The notes: generated from the letters alone by a model not told the origin. A stretch of 64,000 nucleotides of DNA from Clostridium yunnanense (GCF_016595795.1 NZ_JAENHN010000027.1:1-64000); one strand, 5' to 3'; shown: positions 8,766-17,627, numbered from the stretch's first letter. Made by a program: numbers and translations.

Positions 8766-10580
8766 ATGAAATTTGCTAAAAAGATAATGCCAATGATAGT
8801 TACTTCAGTAAACTCAATTATATTTTGTATGAAGATTTCCTGGCAGGCCTCAAAGGGGTTTACAGCCCTAAGAATAGTTCTAGAGATAGCGTCCTCTGTA
8901 GTACCATTTATCAACATTTACTTGGGAAAAGAAATACTAGATTTACTAGTAAAGCTAGTAAGTGGCGGAGGAGAGACGGCTAGTGTAGATGGATTTATAA
9001 GGCTCATAATACAGCTTACAGCAGTTCAAGCCTGTTCAAAGGTTATGGAAAAAATAAAAGAGTTTTCTTCAGGCTTACATAATGATTATATAACTAATCA
9101 TGTTAATGTATTGATTGGTAAAAAGTCAATTTCTTTGGACTTATGTTTTTTTGATTCAACTAAATATTACGATGAAATAACAAATGCAAATAGAGATTCA
9201 ATGTTTGTTCAGATGTATATCTGGAGCATTATGCAAGGAATTAGTTCCGTATTCAAACTAGTTACTTGTTTTATTTTATTATGTAACTTAAATGTTATCT
9301 TTGCTATATTATTGATATTTGCAATTATACCATCCATGATTATAGAGAAAAAATACACAGAAAAAGTGTATAATTGGCAAAGAGATACAGTACCAGAGGA
9401 GAGAAAATTTAGATATATATTAAATATTTTCTCAAATAGAATGTTTGCTAAGGACATGCGCATTTACAATCTGGGTGATGAGATGATAAGTAAATATAAA
9501 AAATCCTGGGCAAAATGGTTTGCCGGAAAGAAAAATATAATATCGAAAAAAGCATTTCTTGTATGTGTGGTTTCAACTCTACCTGAAATATGTTATGCAG
9601 GTATGATGTATTATGTTGGCAGTAATATAATTCGGGGGAAACTGACTATAGGAGATTATAATTTATATACTGGATATTTTGGAGAGATGATAGGTGCACT
9701 GTTCATGCTAGTGTACACCTTTTCCAGGATTCTAGATGAAACTTTAAGAATAGATAATTTTAGAAAATTCCTAGCTTGGGAAAATACAATACTGGATTTA
9801 GGAGAGAAGAAGGTTGATAAGAGTTTTTTTGTTGAATTTCGAAATGTAGCCTTTAAATACCCTAACTCAGACAGTTTTATATTAAAGAATTTAAGTTTTA
9901 CCATAGATTCAAAAGACAAGACAGCGTTAGTTGGAATTAACGGTGCAGGTAAATCAACTATTATCAAGTTAATGTTAAGATTTTATGAGGCAACTGAAGG
10001 TGAGATATTAATTAATGGAATTAATATAAAAGAATATGAACTAGAAAGCCTAAGAAGTCGCTTTAGTGTTATGTTTCAGGATTATGCAAACTATGCTTTT
10101 ACAGTTAAGGAGAATATAGTTTTTTCAGATCTTAAAAATAAAGATGATGAAAGTAAAATAAAAGATGCATGTAAAAAAAGCGGGTTTGACAGTGTAGTAA
10201 ACAAATTTGATACAGGCCTTAACACTTTTTTGACAAGAGAATTTGAAGAAGATGGACAAGAACTTTCAGGAGGACAGTGGCAAAAGTTAGCTATTGCCAG
10301 AACTTTTTTCAAAGATGGTGATGTAATAATTTTGGATGAGCCATCAGCAGCTTTGGATGCAGAATCAGAGCATCATGTTTTTAAGATGTTTGCTGAGCTT
10401 TGCAAGGGTAAGGGAGCTATCTTTATATCTCATAGATTATCTAATGTGGTGATGGCAGACAAGATAATAGTTTTAGATGATGGAAAAGTAGTAGAAAGTG
10501 GATCTCATTCAAGTCTCATAAAGCTTAAAGGTAAGTACGCATACCTGTTTAATTTACAAGCGGAGAAATATATTAGTTGA
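8766..10580 (+). CDS. ABC exporter of the Cys-rich peptide (fused TM and ATPase)
   Basis: This is a half-transporter of about 604 aa. Residues 1-330 form a six-helix membrane domain. The ATPase domain follows: Walker A GINGAGKST near 391, signature LSGGQWQKLAIAR, Walker B VIILDEPSAALD and H-loop FISHRLSN. There is no N-terminal C39 peptidase, so leader removal must be done elsewhere, presumably by the S8 protease encoded next. Two adjacent ATGs (8763, 8766) follow GGAGTGAG; I use the second, though either is possible. As a homodimer it should export the modified peptides or precursors. Confidence 0.88.
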   Translation: MKFAKKIMPMIVTSVNSIIFCMKISWQASKGFTALRIVLEIASSVVPFINIYLGKEILDLLVKLVSGGGETASVDGFIRLIIQLTAVQACSKVMEKIKEFSSGLHNDYITNHVNVLIGKKSISLDLCFFDSTKYYDEITNANRDSMFVQMYIWSIMQGISSVFKLVTCFILLCNLNVIFAILLIFAIIPSMIIEKKYTEKVYNWQRDTVPEERKFRYILNIFSNRMFAKDMRIYNLGDEMISKYKKSWAKWFAGKKNIISKKAFLVCVVSTLPEICYAGMMYYVGSNIIRGKLTIGDYNLYTGYFGEMIGALFMLVYTFSRILDETLRIDNFRKFLAWENTILDLGEKKVDKSFFVEFRNVAFKYPNSDSFILKNLSFTIDSKDKTALVGINGAGKSTIIKLMLRFYEATEGEILINGINIKEYELESLRSRFSVMFQDYANYAFTVKENIVFSDLKNKDDESKIKDACKKSGFDSVVNKFDTGLNTFLTREFEEDGQELSGGQWQKLAIARTFFKDGDVIILDEPSAALDAESEHHVFKMFAELCKGKGAIFISHRLSNVVMADKIIVLDDGKVVESGSHSSLIKLKGKYAYLFNLQAEKYIS

Positions 10581-10584
10581 TAAA

Positions 10585-10684
10585 GAAGAACCACTTCAAT
10601 CCGAAATCTATTTTTAAAACTCTCACGGGTTTTGGTGAGAGAATTTAAAAATAATAAGTTTTATTATGAAGTGGTTCATCCATA
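10585..10684. repeat. Family A palindromic repeat (A3), upstream of the S8 protease
   Basis: It runs GAAGAACCACTTCAATCCGAAATC, then ACTCTCACGGGTTTTGGTGAGAG, then TTATGAAGTGGTTCATCC. It has the same orientation as A8 and A10. It fills the whole gap between the exporter stop and the protease and stays open in the protease frame. Confidence 0.85.
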
Positions 10685-10694
10685 TAAATTTAAG

Positions 10695-12284
10695 ATGGGA
10701 TTGTTGAGGGGTATGGTATCTGAAAAAGTATCTGTTGCTATTATTGATGATGGCATAAATGAAGAGTTTTATAATTTAGGTCCTTTAAAACATAATATAG
10801 AGATAAGAAGTGACTTGGCTGTAATTATAAGAAAAGATTATAATAAATGGTTACCTAGTCATGGAACTACCTGTGCAGCTATTATTAAAAGTTACTCAAA
10901 AAATGCAGAATTAAGCAGCATAAAAATATTAAACCATAGCACAATGAAATGTGAAAAAAATCAATTAATAAAGGCAATAGAGTGGTGTGTAGAAAATAAA
11001 ATAAAAATAGTGAATATGAGTCTTGGTACTATTGATTTTAGAGATTTTGAAGATGTGAGGACTTGTGTAAACTTTGCCTATGAAAAGGGTGTTATTATAA
11101 TTGGAGCCTGTAGTAACAAAAATGTTTTCACCTATCCAGCATGTCTTTCTAATGTTATTGGTGTTCGTGGTAAGGAAGAGTATACAGGGCTTCAATATAA
11201 GTTTATAAGTCACCCATTTGATGGAATTGACGTACTTGCAAGCTCAAGTCACCATTTATCAGGTGCTTTTGGATATGAAGAAGATACCTTCTTTTGTAAT
11301 AGTTATGCAGCTCCCACTGTAACAGCGTTAGTTTGTAATATAGTCAGTGATAAAAGAGATATTACCTTGGAAGAAATAAAAAAAACGCTGTGGCAAGGAG
11401 ATAAAAACAATCTTGAAGATAAGTATAATCCATATTTAAAGTTAGACTTAGATTGGATTACTGATAAAATTATAGTAAATATCTGCACCGCTGGAGAGGA
11501 AATAAGTGATACTTTATGGGACGAAAAAGCAGCAAGTATAAATGTAATTATTGACGACAAATTAAGCTTAGAAGCAGATATATTTTATGCATTAAATAAA
11601 AACTTAGATTATTTAAGTGGGTTCAAAAATGTCATATTAGTGTTCTCACAAGCTATATATAATCATGAGAGATATATTAAAAAGTTACTTAATTATTTCA
11701 ATGAATTAGATAAGAATGTGGTGTTTATATATAAAGAAGAGTGTAATTCCAAGGATTTTATAGAAGTAAAAGATTTCAAAAATAGTATTTGGGATGCTGC
11801 AACTTACAATAAAATTATAAGTAGCCAGTTGAAGAAGGAAGAGGAACTGGATATACCTTTGTTATATTTTTACGGAGGTAACCCTTCAGAACTACTTGCT
11901 ATAATAGCTGAGATAAGTACTAGGTTTAAGAAAGATGGGTATAATTCTACCACTATTTCTAACGAGGCAATTGGCAAATTAGAAGGGATTGAGTATATTC
12001 CCCATGGTATTAATTTAAACAGATATTTGACTACTTTATATAGAAAGTATAATTCAGATATCATCATACTAGGAATTATTGATCCTGATAATGTAAATCG
12101 CAAGGACAATATAAATGAAGCTTTAGATATTGACATAAATATGATAGATATATATATAGAAATAGACAAATGCAAAATCACAATAACAGCTGAAGATGAG
12201 AAGGAAGTCATTGGAAAAAACCAGGATAATAATGTGATTGAAATACAGAAAATATATGATAAAGTAATTAAATATTTAATATAG
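10695..12284 (+). CDS. S8 (subtilisin-like) peptidase of the RiPP cluster
   Basis: This protein is 529 aa from the ATG at 10695. The first ~260 residues are a subtilase domain with catalytic D18 (VAIIDDGI), H56 (PSHGTTCA) and S203 (CNSYAAP), plus IVNMSLG. There is no signal peptide or classic propeptide, so it is probably cytosolic and cleaves the precursor leaders. The C-terminal ~270 residues are unrecognised and include LLYFYGGNPSE and DIIILGIIDPDN. The frame is open upstream to a TTG at 10632, through repeat A3. No start has a good ribosome binding site (10632, 10695 and 10713 are all possible), so the start is uncertain. Confidence 0.8.
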   Translation: MGLLRGMVSEKVSVAIIDDGINEEFYNLGPLKHNIEIRSDLAVIIRKDYNKWLPSHGTTCAAIIKSYSKNAELSSIKILNHSTMKCEKNQLIKAIEWCVENKIKIVNMSLGTIDFRDFEDVRTCVNFAYEKGVIIIGACSNKNVFTYPACLSNVIGVRGKEEYTGLQYKFISHPFDGIDVLASSSHHLSGAFGYEEDTFFCNSYAAPTVTALVCNIVSDKRDITLEEIKKTLWQGDKNNLEDKYNPYLKLDLDWITDKIIVNICTAGEEISDTLWDEKAASINVIIDDKLSLEADIFYALNKNLDYLSGFKNVILVFSQAIYNHERYIKKLLNYFNELDKNVVFIYKEECNSKDFIEVKDFKNSIWDAATYNKIISSQLKKEEELDIPLLYFYGGNPSELLAIIAEISTRFKKDGYNSTTISNEAIGKLEGIEYIPHGINLNRYLTTLYRKYNSDIIILGIIDPDNVNRKDNINEALDIDINMIDIYIEIDKCKITITAEDEKEVIGKNQDNNVIEIQKIYDKVIKYLI

Positions 12285-12306
12285 TTGATATAAAAGATAT
12301 TAATAT

Positions 12307-12358
12307 CAGTCAGTAGCATTTTAGTTCTATTAGGGATAATGCTACTGACTGTTTTTTT
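12307..12358 (+). terminator. Terminator of the RiPP cluster
   Basis: CAGTCAGTAGCATT pairs with AATGCTACTGACTG (14 bp), followed by seven T residues. It lies 22 nt after the protease stop. Confidence 0.9.
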
Positions 12359-12463
12359 ACTGGTGTATGTAATATGTTTTGTGTTTTGTAAGAATATGGT
12401 ATCATTGTGATTCAAATTAAGTAAGTGTTCTTTACTTAAAATGTTGAAAAGGAGGTAAGAATC

Positions 12464-12550
12464 ATATATGATTTTGCTAGTTCTTCATTTCCTTGGGTGG
12501 CAATGGGAGTTACTATTGCAGTTGTGCTTACACATCTGAATTCAAAATAG
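12464..12550 (+). other. Tiny hydrophobic ORF with ATA in the start position (28 codons)
   Basis: AAAAGGAGG (12447-12455) lies 8 nt before an ATA codon that opens the frame (I/M)YDFASSSFPWVAMGVTIA... and ends HLNSK at TAG. The only ATG nearby (12468) is in another frame. The product would have one membrane helix. The plan (acidic/aromatic start, SFPWVAMG helix, basic end) resembles the ORF at 14741-14818. It may use a rare initiator or be a gene that lost its start codon. Confidence 0.35.
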
Positions 12551-12593
12551 AAGTTGAAGTCATAAGGATAGAAGTGGAACCTTATTAAATATA

Positions 12594-13118
12594 TCAGCTT
12601 CCTAGTTTTTCAACATAATAATCATCTTGTATTTTTAAGAGTTTTTTTATTTCAGGTACATCTTTTTCTGTAAAATCAAAAACTGATATAAGTTCGCTAC
12701 CACAACGATAAACTTTTCTTCCATCTGGATAAATAAAAGTATATCCTTCTGATCCATCACATCTGCCGCATCCGTAACATCCAGTATATCTTCCATCATA
12801 TTCTTCAATAACATTTTTAATTCCGTTATTAAAAATATCGGAATATTCTTTTGCTGCAAAGAAACGCATTCTTAATCCTGGTTTATCCCGTTCACCGTAT
12901 TTAAGCCCAGCATGCTTCTGTTCCTTGGCTTCCAGCTTTAAAATTGTTTTTTTAAATTTATTTTTCCGAAAATCAATATTGACATCAATGGTTTTGCTTC
13001 TTACTGGAGTATAGCCAAGGCTTATGGCATATTCAGCTAATTCTAAAAACATAGTATTATATTTTAAATCTATGTTTGATAACAATTCATTTAAAATAGA
13101 TTGCTGTTTTTCATTCAT
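12594..13118 (-). CDS. Conserved hypothetical protein with Cys-rich motif (174 aa)
   Basis: This protein is not recognised as a named family. The first ~70 residues are helical and charged, then KPGLRMRFFAAKEYSDIF. A Cys motif CYGCGRCDG (near 115-123) is followed by GYTFIYPDGRKVYRCGSELI. Four Cys in this region (C-x2-C-x2-C, then one ~20 residues later) could bind zinc, though this is inference. GGAGGCACGATAAATATT precedes the ATG. It stands alone on the minus strand between the RiPP cluster and a sigma factor gene. A cytosolic location is likely, as there is no signal or TM segment. Confidence 0.65.
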   Translation of the reverse strand: MNEKQQSILNELLSNIDLKYNTMFLELAEYAISLGYTPVRSKTIDVNIDFRKNKFKKTILKLEAKEQKHAGLKYGERDKPGLRMRFFAAKEYSDIFNNGIKNVIEEYDGRYTGCYGCGRCDGSEGYTFIYPDGRKVYRCGSELISVFDFTEKDVPEIKKLLKIQDDYYVEKLGS

Positions 13119-13464
13119 AATATTTATCGTGCCTCCGATTTAACATATCTATATGCTTATAAATCAAACTAATTATGGGGCATAATGTACGATATATTTT
13201 ATTGTTACTATAACTAATTATTTACAATTGTACCATTATATTTATTGTTTTTAAATACATCATTGGAACCTATAAAATTTTTTATTCTTTGGGAAATGGT
13301 GATAAAGTAAGAGCTAAATATAACTAAATTTAAAAATTAAGTGGTAAATTAAGATAGAGGCACTAAACCTTAAGATATTTCAAAACTGGCATGCTAAAAA
13401 TTTTTCGGGAGCAGTGTAATATTTTGCGTTTTAATGTGACTAATTATATGAAAGGGGGATTTAA
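13119..13464. other. Intergenic region upstream of sigma factor operon 1
   Basis: This 346-bp A/T-rich divergent spacer shows no ORF with a ribosome binding site and no strong hairpin. A GGAACC at 13265 resembles the -35 of ECF-dependent promoters, but I see no matching -10, so I make no call. Confidence 0.3.
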
Positions 13465-13953
13465 ATGAAGCAAATAGAAAGATTGTACTTAGAATATAAG
13501 CAAGATATATATAATTATTTGTTGAGTATTACTCATAATCATACCCTTTCAGAAGATTTGCTTTCCGAAACATTTGTAAAGGCTATTTATTCTATTGGGA
13601 GTTTTAAGGGCAATTCATCCATTAAAACATGGCTATTTAGCATTGCTCGTCATTTATGGTTGCAAAATTTACGAAAAGATAAGGCCACTGTGGAATATAG
13701 TGAACTTTTAGAACTATATATTTCAGATAGTACCTTTGATAACTTTAATACAAAACAAATAGCTGAAAGAGTGCGCGAACTGTTAAAAACTAAAGAGGAG
13801 CAAGTTGAAAAGATAGTAAGTATGCGTATTGATGGGATAAGCTACTGTGAAATATCAGAGAAAATAGGTGTTTCTGAAAACTCGGCAAGAGTAATAGATT
13901 TTAGAACAAAGAAATGGCTTAAATCCATTTTGCAAAAGGAGGAATTAATTTGA
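13465..13953 (+). CDS. ECF-type RNA polymerase sigma factor (operon 1)
   Basis: This 162-aa protein has sigma-70 region 2 in residues 1-75 (YLEYKQDIYNYLLS, SEDLLSETFVKAI, IKTWLFSIARHLW) and a region 4 helix-turn-helix near 125-155 (GISYCEISEKIGVSENSARV). There is no region 1 or 3, as expected for ECF factors. AAAGGGGG precedes the ATG. The stop overlaps the start of the next gene, an anti-sigma factor (TTGA overlap), so the two are coupled. It should direct transcription of its own operon and unknown targets in response to an envelope signal. Confidence 0.88.
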   Translation: MKQIERLYLEYKQDIYNYLLSITHNHTLSEDLLSETFVKAIYSIGSFKGNSSIKTWLFSIARHLWLQNLRKDKATVEYSELLELYISDSTFDNFNTKQIAERVRELLKTKEEQVEKIVSMRIDGISYCEISEKIGVSENSARVIDFRTKKWLKSILQKEELI

Positions 13954-14405
13954 ATATATCATGTGATGTTGTATTAGATTTAATACCGCTAGTAAAAGAT
14001 AATGTGGCAAGTGAGGACAGTGTTAAATTAGTTAAAGATCATATAAAAAACTGTGAAAGCTGTAAAATTGAGTTTGGAATACATACTTTGCCAATTGATA
14101 CTGAATTAAATGATAAACGAGTGGTATCCACAATCAAGAAAAATCTAATTCTTGCAATGTCAGCGTTATTACTTATAGGAGCTTTTATTGGAATGGCATT
14201 AAATAAAAATTCACATTCAAACTTTATGCCAGCAGTAATAGTTGTTTTAGGTATTGTTTCCGTAGGTATAATAATATTTAAATTTGATTTAAAAGGGGAT
14301 AGAAATATGAAAAACTTTTTTGTAGGAAGAGCTATCGGTACAATCATTATCTTTGGTATATTGGCAATTTATTTACTACTAAGATATGTGCTACAGCTTT
14401 TTTAG
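13950..14405 (+). CDS. Zinc-finger anti-sigma factor (operon 1)
   Basis: This 151-aa protein starts at a TTG inside the sigma gene's last codons, after AAAAGGAGG. The N-terminal domain carries the zf-HC2 motif HIKNCESC (His-x3-Cys-x2-Cys near residue 31), the anti-sigma fold that binds ECF factors and sometimes senses redox. Three membrane helices follow (about 52-72, 90-110 and 126-150). It should hold the preceding sigma factor at the membrane until a signal is sensed. Confidence 0.82.
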   Translation: MNISCDVVLDLIPLVKDNVASEDSVKLVKDHIKNCESCKIEFGIHTLPIDTELNDKRVVSTIKKNLILAMSALLLIGAFIGMALNKNSHSNFMPAVIVVLGIVSVGIIIFKFDLKGDRNMKNFFVGRAIGTIIIFGILAIYLLLRYVLQLF

Positions 14406-14478
14406 ATATAAACCACAAGGCACTGAGTAGAATACTAATAGTTGTATTAAGCGCTCTTTAAATTAGACGATTAAAAAG

Positions 14479-14513
14479 TAAAGTGGACAAATCAACTTGC
14501 CCACTTTTATTAT
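14479..14513 (+). terminator. Terminator of sigma operon 1
   Basis: AAAGTGGACAA and TTGCCCACTTTT form an imperfect stem with an ATCAAC loop and a short U-rich tail, 74 nt after the anti-sigma stop. The following ~220 bp show nothing further. Confidence 0.6.
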
Positions 14514-14740
14514 GCTTATTTATAAATATTAGTTTAAAGTAGAGCCTAAATTTATATAATTAAAAAATGATAAATTCTTATATTTATATAATTAAAACAA
14601 TATAAAAATATAAGAATGTAACAATTTATAGAAAACATGCGGGTTTCAAGCTGATATGCAAAAAAATATATATTCTTATTGGCTGGAATGTTTGGGGTTA
14701 ATTCAGTACAATGTTTATTAATAGGAGATATGGGTGAACG

Positions 14741-14818
14741 ATGAACTGGGCTAATCCAATCTCTTGGCTTATAGTTGCGTTGGTAATTATAATGATTGTA
14801 GTACGTAGGAGTTCTTAA
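14741..14818 (+). CDS. Tiny membrane peptide (25 aa)
   Basis: The ATG at 14741 opens MNWANPISWLIVALVIIM..., a single membrane helix, ending VRRSS. The nearest purine-rich site is AGGAGA 12 nt upstream, with GGGTGA closer, so the initiation signal is moderate. It lies between the two sigma operons. Its plan matches the ORF at 12464-12550. Function unknown. Confidence 0.4.
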   Translation: MNWANPISWLIVALVIIMIVVRRSS

Positions 14819-15045
14819 TAACGTAAAGATACTGGTATATCCATAATACTACAAAGTTTAATTTGATAGATCAAAGATTAATGAAGAGGGGGACCAAGGA
14901 AGGTTCCCCTTAAAGCATTAACAATAAAAATATAACTACTAATGATTATGTATTGTATTTTAATTCTCAAAAAATGAAAAAGTATTTTTAAGGATGTGAC
15001 CATATTCTATTTTTATTCGTGTTATAGGTGAAAGGAGTGAGGATT

Positions 15046-15534
15046 TTGCAAAATCCATCTAAACAGTTAACTGATAATTTCTCACAAAAGTATAAACTTT
15101 ATAGCAGTATGCTATTTAAAGTATGCATGATTTATCTTGGAAATAAAGAGGATGCAGAGGAAGCTGTACAGGAGTCCTTCTTGAAGCTAATATATAAAAG
15201 TCCGGAGTTTATTAATAATGAACATGAAAAAGCATGGCTGATTAGAGTAACCATTAATGTATGCAAGGACATGCTTAGGAGTATATGGCGTAAACGAGTT
15301 GTAAGTATTGAGGATATTCAAAGATATTATGATAGCTCAGAAGAAATAGAAATAATGGAGGAGATCATAAGGCTGCCTTCTAAATATAAAGATGTTATTT
15401 ATCTCTACTATTTCGAAGATTATTCTATAAAAGATATATCCAAAATACTTAAGGTCACTGAGTCCGCAGTTAAAATGCGATTGAAACGAGGACGTGACAC
15501 GTTAAAAATAGAATTGGAAGGAGAAGCGTTATGA
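15046..15534 (+). CDS. ECF-type RNA polymerase sigma factor (operon 2)
   Basis: This protein is about 162 aa. Region 2 includes NKEDAEEAVQESFLKLIY and EKAWLIRVTINVCKDML. The region 4 helix-turn-helix is DYSIKDISKILKVTESAVKMRLKRGR, at the C-terminus. I start at the TTG at 15046, placed 8 nt after AAAGGAG; the frame begins at a GTG (15028) that lacks a binding site. It overlaps the next gene by four bases (ATGA), the usual sigma/anti-sigma coupling. Confidence 0.87.
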   Translation: MQNPSKQLTDNFSQKYKLYSSMLFKVCMIYLGNKEDAEEAVQESFLKLIYKSPEFINNEHEKAWLIRVTINVCKDMLRSIWRKRVVSIEDIQRYYDSSEEIEIMEEIIRLPSKYKDVIYLYYFEDYSIKDISKILKVTESAVKMRLKRGRDTLKIELEGEAL

Positions 15535-16463
15535 ATAAGGATGATATTAAAAATGCCATTGAAAAGTTAGTGCCAGACGAAGAAATGGAACAAAAAGTGT
15601 TTGATAGAATATCAAAAGGGCAAAAGAATGTATTCTCAATGAAAAGAATTGCTGTGATAGCTGCAAGTGTTATAGTAGTTGTTTCAATTGGAATAGTTGC
15701 TAAAAATCTCGCGGATATAAAAGTTATAACCACGCCTAATACCAGTACTACTGGAGAAGGTATTTATATACCAAAAATGGAATTGAAAAAAAATGCAAGT
15801 AAAAATGCTAAAATGGTAGCTCTCATTGTGTATCAGGGCAAAATATATACTCATTCAAGCACCAAGATAACTCCTGAAAATGCTGAGAAATTAATTGATA
15901 AAAAAATTGGAACGACTAAGGAAAGCTTAGATGAGTGGAGTAGCCAGAAGGATTATGCAGTTGAACTTGCATCAACCATTGGAATCGCAGATGTTTATAC
16001 AGTTAAAAATTACGATAAAAACTTTAGAATAATGACATATGGTAAACAAGAAGGAACTATATATGCAGAGTTTTATGAATGTTTTGAAGGGATTACTGTA
16101 AAGAACGGAGAAGATGTCTTTGGTAAGTTAAAAATAGAGAATAATATTAGCTCTGCAAAGTTACAAAGGTTAGAAAGCTGGAACAACAATAAGCAAGAAT
16201 ATAAAGAATTAAAAAATTTGGATACTTTAAATAGCTTTGTAAAGGAATTGAAAAATACTACTCCATATTCACAAGAAAGTTTAACTGATCTTTTTACTAA
16301 AGAGGGAGAAGAAGATCAGAAGTTTATATATATAACTCTAAAAGATGGCAGTGAGGTTGAATTAAGACTTTTCAAGGATGGATATATATTCTATGAAAGT
16401 CCTCATATTTTCTTTAAGATGGAGGATAAAGCCTTCCAAAAGCTTTGGAATGAATTAGATTAG
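15531..16463 (+). CDS. Probable membrane-anchored anti-sigma factor (operon 2)
   Basis: This is a 310-aa protein with a short cytosolic N-terminus (MNKDDIKNAIEKLVPDEEMEQKV), one membrane helix near 38-60 (RIAVIAASVIVVVSIGIVA) and a ~245-residue extracellular domain rich in Lys/Glu. This topology and the four-base overlap with the sigma gene fit a single-pass anti-sigma factor. The extracellular domain was not matched to a family and presumably senses an envelope signal. GAAGGAGAAGCG precedes the ATG. Confidence 0.72.
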   Translation: MNKDDIKNAIEKLVPDEEMEQKVFDRISKGQKNVFSMKRIAVIAASVIVVVSIGIVAKNLADIKVITTPNTSTTGEGIYIPKMELKKNASKNAKMVALIVYQGKIYTHSSTKITPENAEKLIDKKIGTTKESLDEWSSQKDYAVELASTIGIADVYTVKNYDKNFRIMTYGKQEGTIYAEFYECFEGITVKNGEDVFGKLKIENNISSAKLQRLESWNNNKQEYKELKNLDTLNSFVKELKNTTPYSQESLTDLFTKEGEEDQKFIYITLKDGSEVELRLFKDGYIFYESPHIFFKMEDKAFQKLWNELD

Positions 16464-16588
16464 TATGATAGGATTTAAATTTTCATTGGTATAGATATCA
16501 TGTTTCGATAAAGTATGTTTTTATAAACTGATCCAATTAAAAGTTGCAAACAATAAAATTTCACTAAAAATGGCATCAAAGAGAGCAC

Positions 16589-16632
16589 AAAAGCAGCAAT
16601 AATATTCTGTGATATTATTGCTGCTTTTACTT
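16589..16632. terminator. Bidirectional terminator
   Basis: AAAAGCAGCAATAATAT and ATATTATTGCTGCTTTT form a 17-bp perfect stem with a six-base loop, with A-rich and T-rich flanks. It serves the convergent genes ending at 16463 (+) and 16632 (-). Confidence 0.85.
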
Positions 16633-17102
16633 TATTGTTCTAATAATTTTAAAGTATCAATTATAAACGATGGATTACCAAATAGAGTAAATCGTGCCTT
16701 ACCCTCTTTTTCAACATATTCATAGGAGTACTTAGCACCACTCTGGACAGCCTCGTTGCTATGGTTTATTACCATTATCAGTTTGTCTGACATTTGTTTT
16801 GCAGATTCTATATTATCACAATAGTAATCCACAATAGTACAAATTTGAATATTGCCGTTCATGTCTGTATTAACACCATCAATAAAATCAAGCACCTGTT
16901 GTTTTTTGTCATCTTGAATGTCTTTTGAAACATTGCCATTATTAAATAGTTTTTCAATGTTCTTCATATTAAACCTCCATTGACCACCAATCTTTTTACC
17001 TTCTAGACTTCCATCTTTAAGATAATTTCTAATTGTACGAGTTGTTAGACCTGTCATGTTTGCAATATCTTCAACTGTATAAAGCTTCTCAAGTTCTTGC
17101 AT
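16632..17102 (-). CDS. Excisionase/MerR-like helix-turn-helix DNA-binding protein
   Basis: This protein is about 156 aa. Residues 4-52 are a winged helix-turn-helix of the HTH_17 (excisionase) type: LYTVEDIANMTGLTTRTIRNY, LKDGSLEGKKIGGQWRF and a following helix. The C-terminal ~100 residues (NTDMNGNIQICTIVDYY...) are unrecognised and may sense a ligand. I start at the ATG at 17102, 9 nt after GGAAGGAG; the frame extends 16 codons further upstream without a better site. It is monocistronic and probably a transcriptional regulator rather than a phage excisionase. Confidence 0.78.
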   Translation of the reverse strand: MQELEKLYTVEDIANMTGLTTRTIRNYLKDGSLEGKKIGGQWRFNMKNIEKLFNNGNVSKDIQDDKKQQVLDFIDGVNTDMNGNIQICTIVDYYCDNIESAKQMSDKLIMVINHSNEAVQSGAKYSYEYVEKEGKARFTLFGNPSFIIDTLKLLEQ

Positions 17103-17323
17103 TACTTCCATCTCCTTCCTATATTTATATTGTATTTCATAAATTTTCATATATCAATACACAATTTCATATAATTTCATATTTTTTTATATAAGGATAA
17201 CATAAAACAGATGGATAATATTCTTATATATTTAAGCTATGAAAAGATTACAAAAATCCAAATATGATAACAATTACTGTGTATCAAATCAAAATACATA
17301 ACAATGTATCGTTATAGAGATAA

Positions 17324-17361
17324 GTTTAAAGGGAACCCCTTTTTTGGAGTTCCCTTTAAGT
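17324..17361. repeat. TTAAAGGGAAC/GTTCCCTTTAA hairpin
   Basis: TTAAAGGGAAC and GTTCCCTTTAA form an 11-bp inverted repeat around CCCCTTTTTTGGA. The same arm sequence recurs in hairpins at 45224-45254, 48762-48790 and, degenerate, 60012-60041. It lies downstream of the minus-strand ORF at 17457-17627. Confidence 0.6.
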
Positions 17362-17456
17362 TAATAGTGTGAATGTTATTATTAAATAACACCTTATATA
17401 AAGGTGTAAAATGCAAAATTAAACTTATATTTTAGCATTGTTAATGATAAATATAT

Positions 17457-17627
17457 TTAAATAAAAATAAAAGAATCTACGCATAACATGGTAAGAATAA
17501 ATATCAGAAAGTTTATCCATGACATATTTATACGATTGAATAATTTTATAGGATTTTGTTTTTCATAAGCTAGTAATGGATATACTATCGTGAAGAATCC
17601 CATAAAAAATAAACTTTTAAAAATCAT
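17457..17627 (-). CDS. Small two-helix membrane protein (56 aa), possibly a remnant
   Basis: The ATG at 17627 opens MIFKSLFFMGFFTIVYPLLA, then YEKQNPIKLFNRINMSW, then a second helix INFLIFILTMLC ending DSFIFI at TAA. Two hydrophobic helices around a charged loop give coding character. No convincing ribosome binding site is visible, so it may be a truncated gene. Confidence 0.38.
   Translation of the reverse strand: MIFKSLFFMGFFTIVYPLLAYEKQNPIKLFNRINMSWINFLIFILTMLCVDSFIFI

Noticed and set aside
14881-14915. GGGGACC...GGTTCCCC hairpin before sigma operon 2
   Set aside because: No T run follows and the pairing is short; not enough to call a terminator.
16632-17102. Reading the excisionase-like protein as a phage excisionase
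   Set aside because: It is about twice the usual excisionase length, with an extra C-terminal domain and no integrase nearby; a regulator is more likely.
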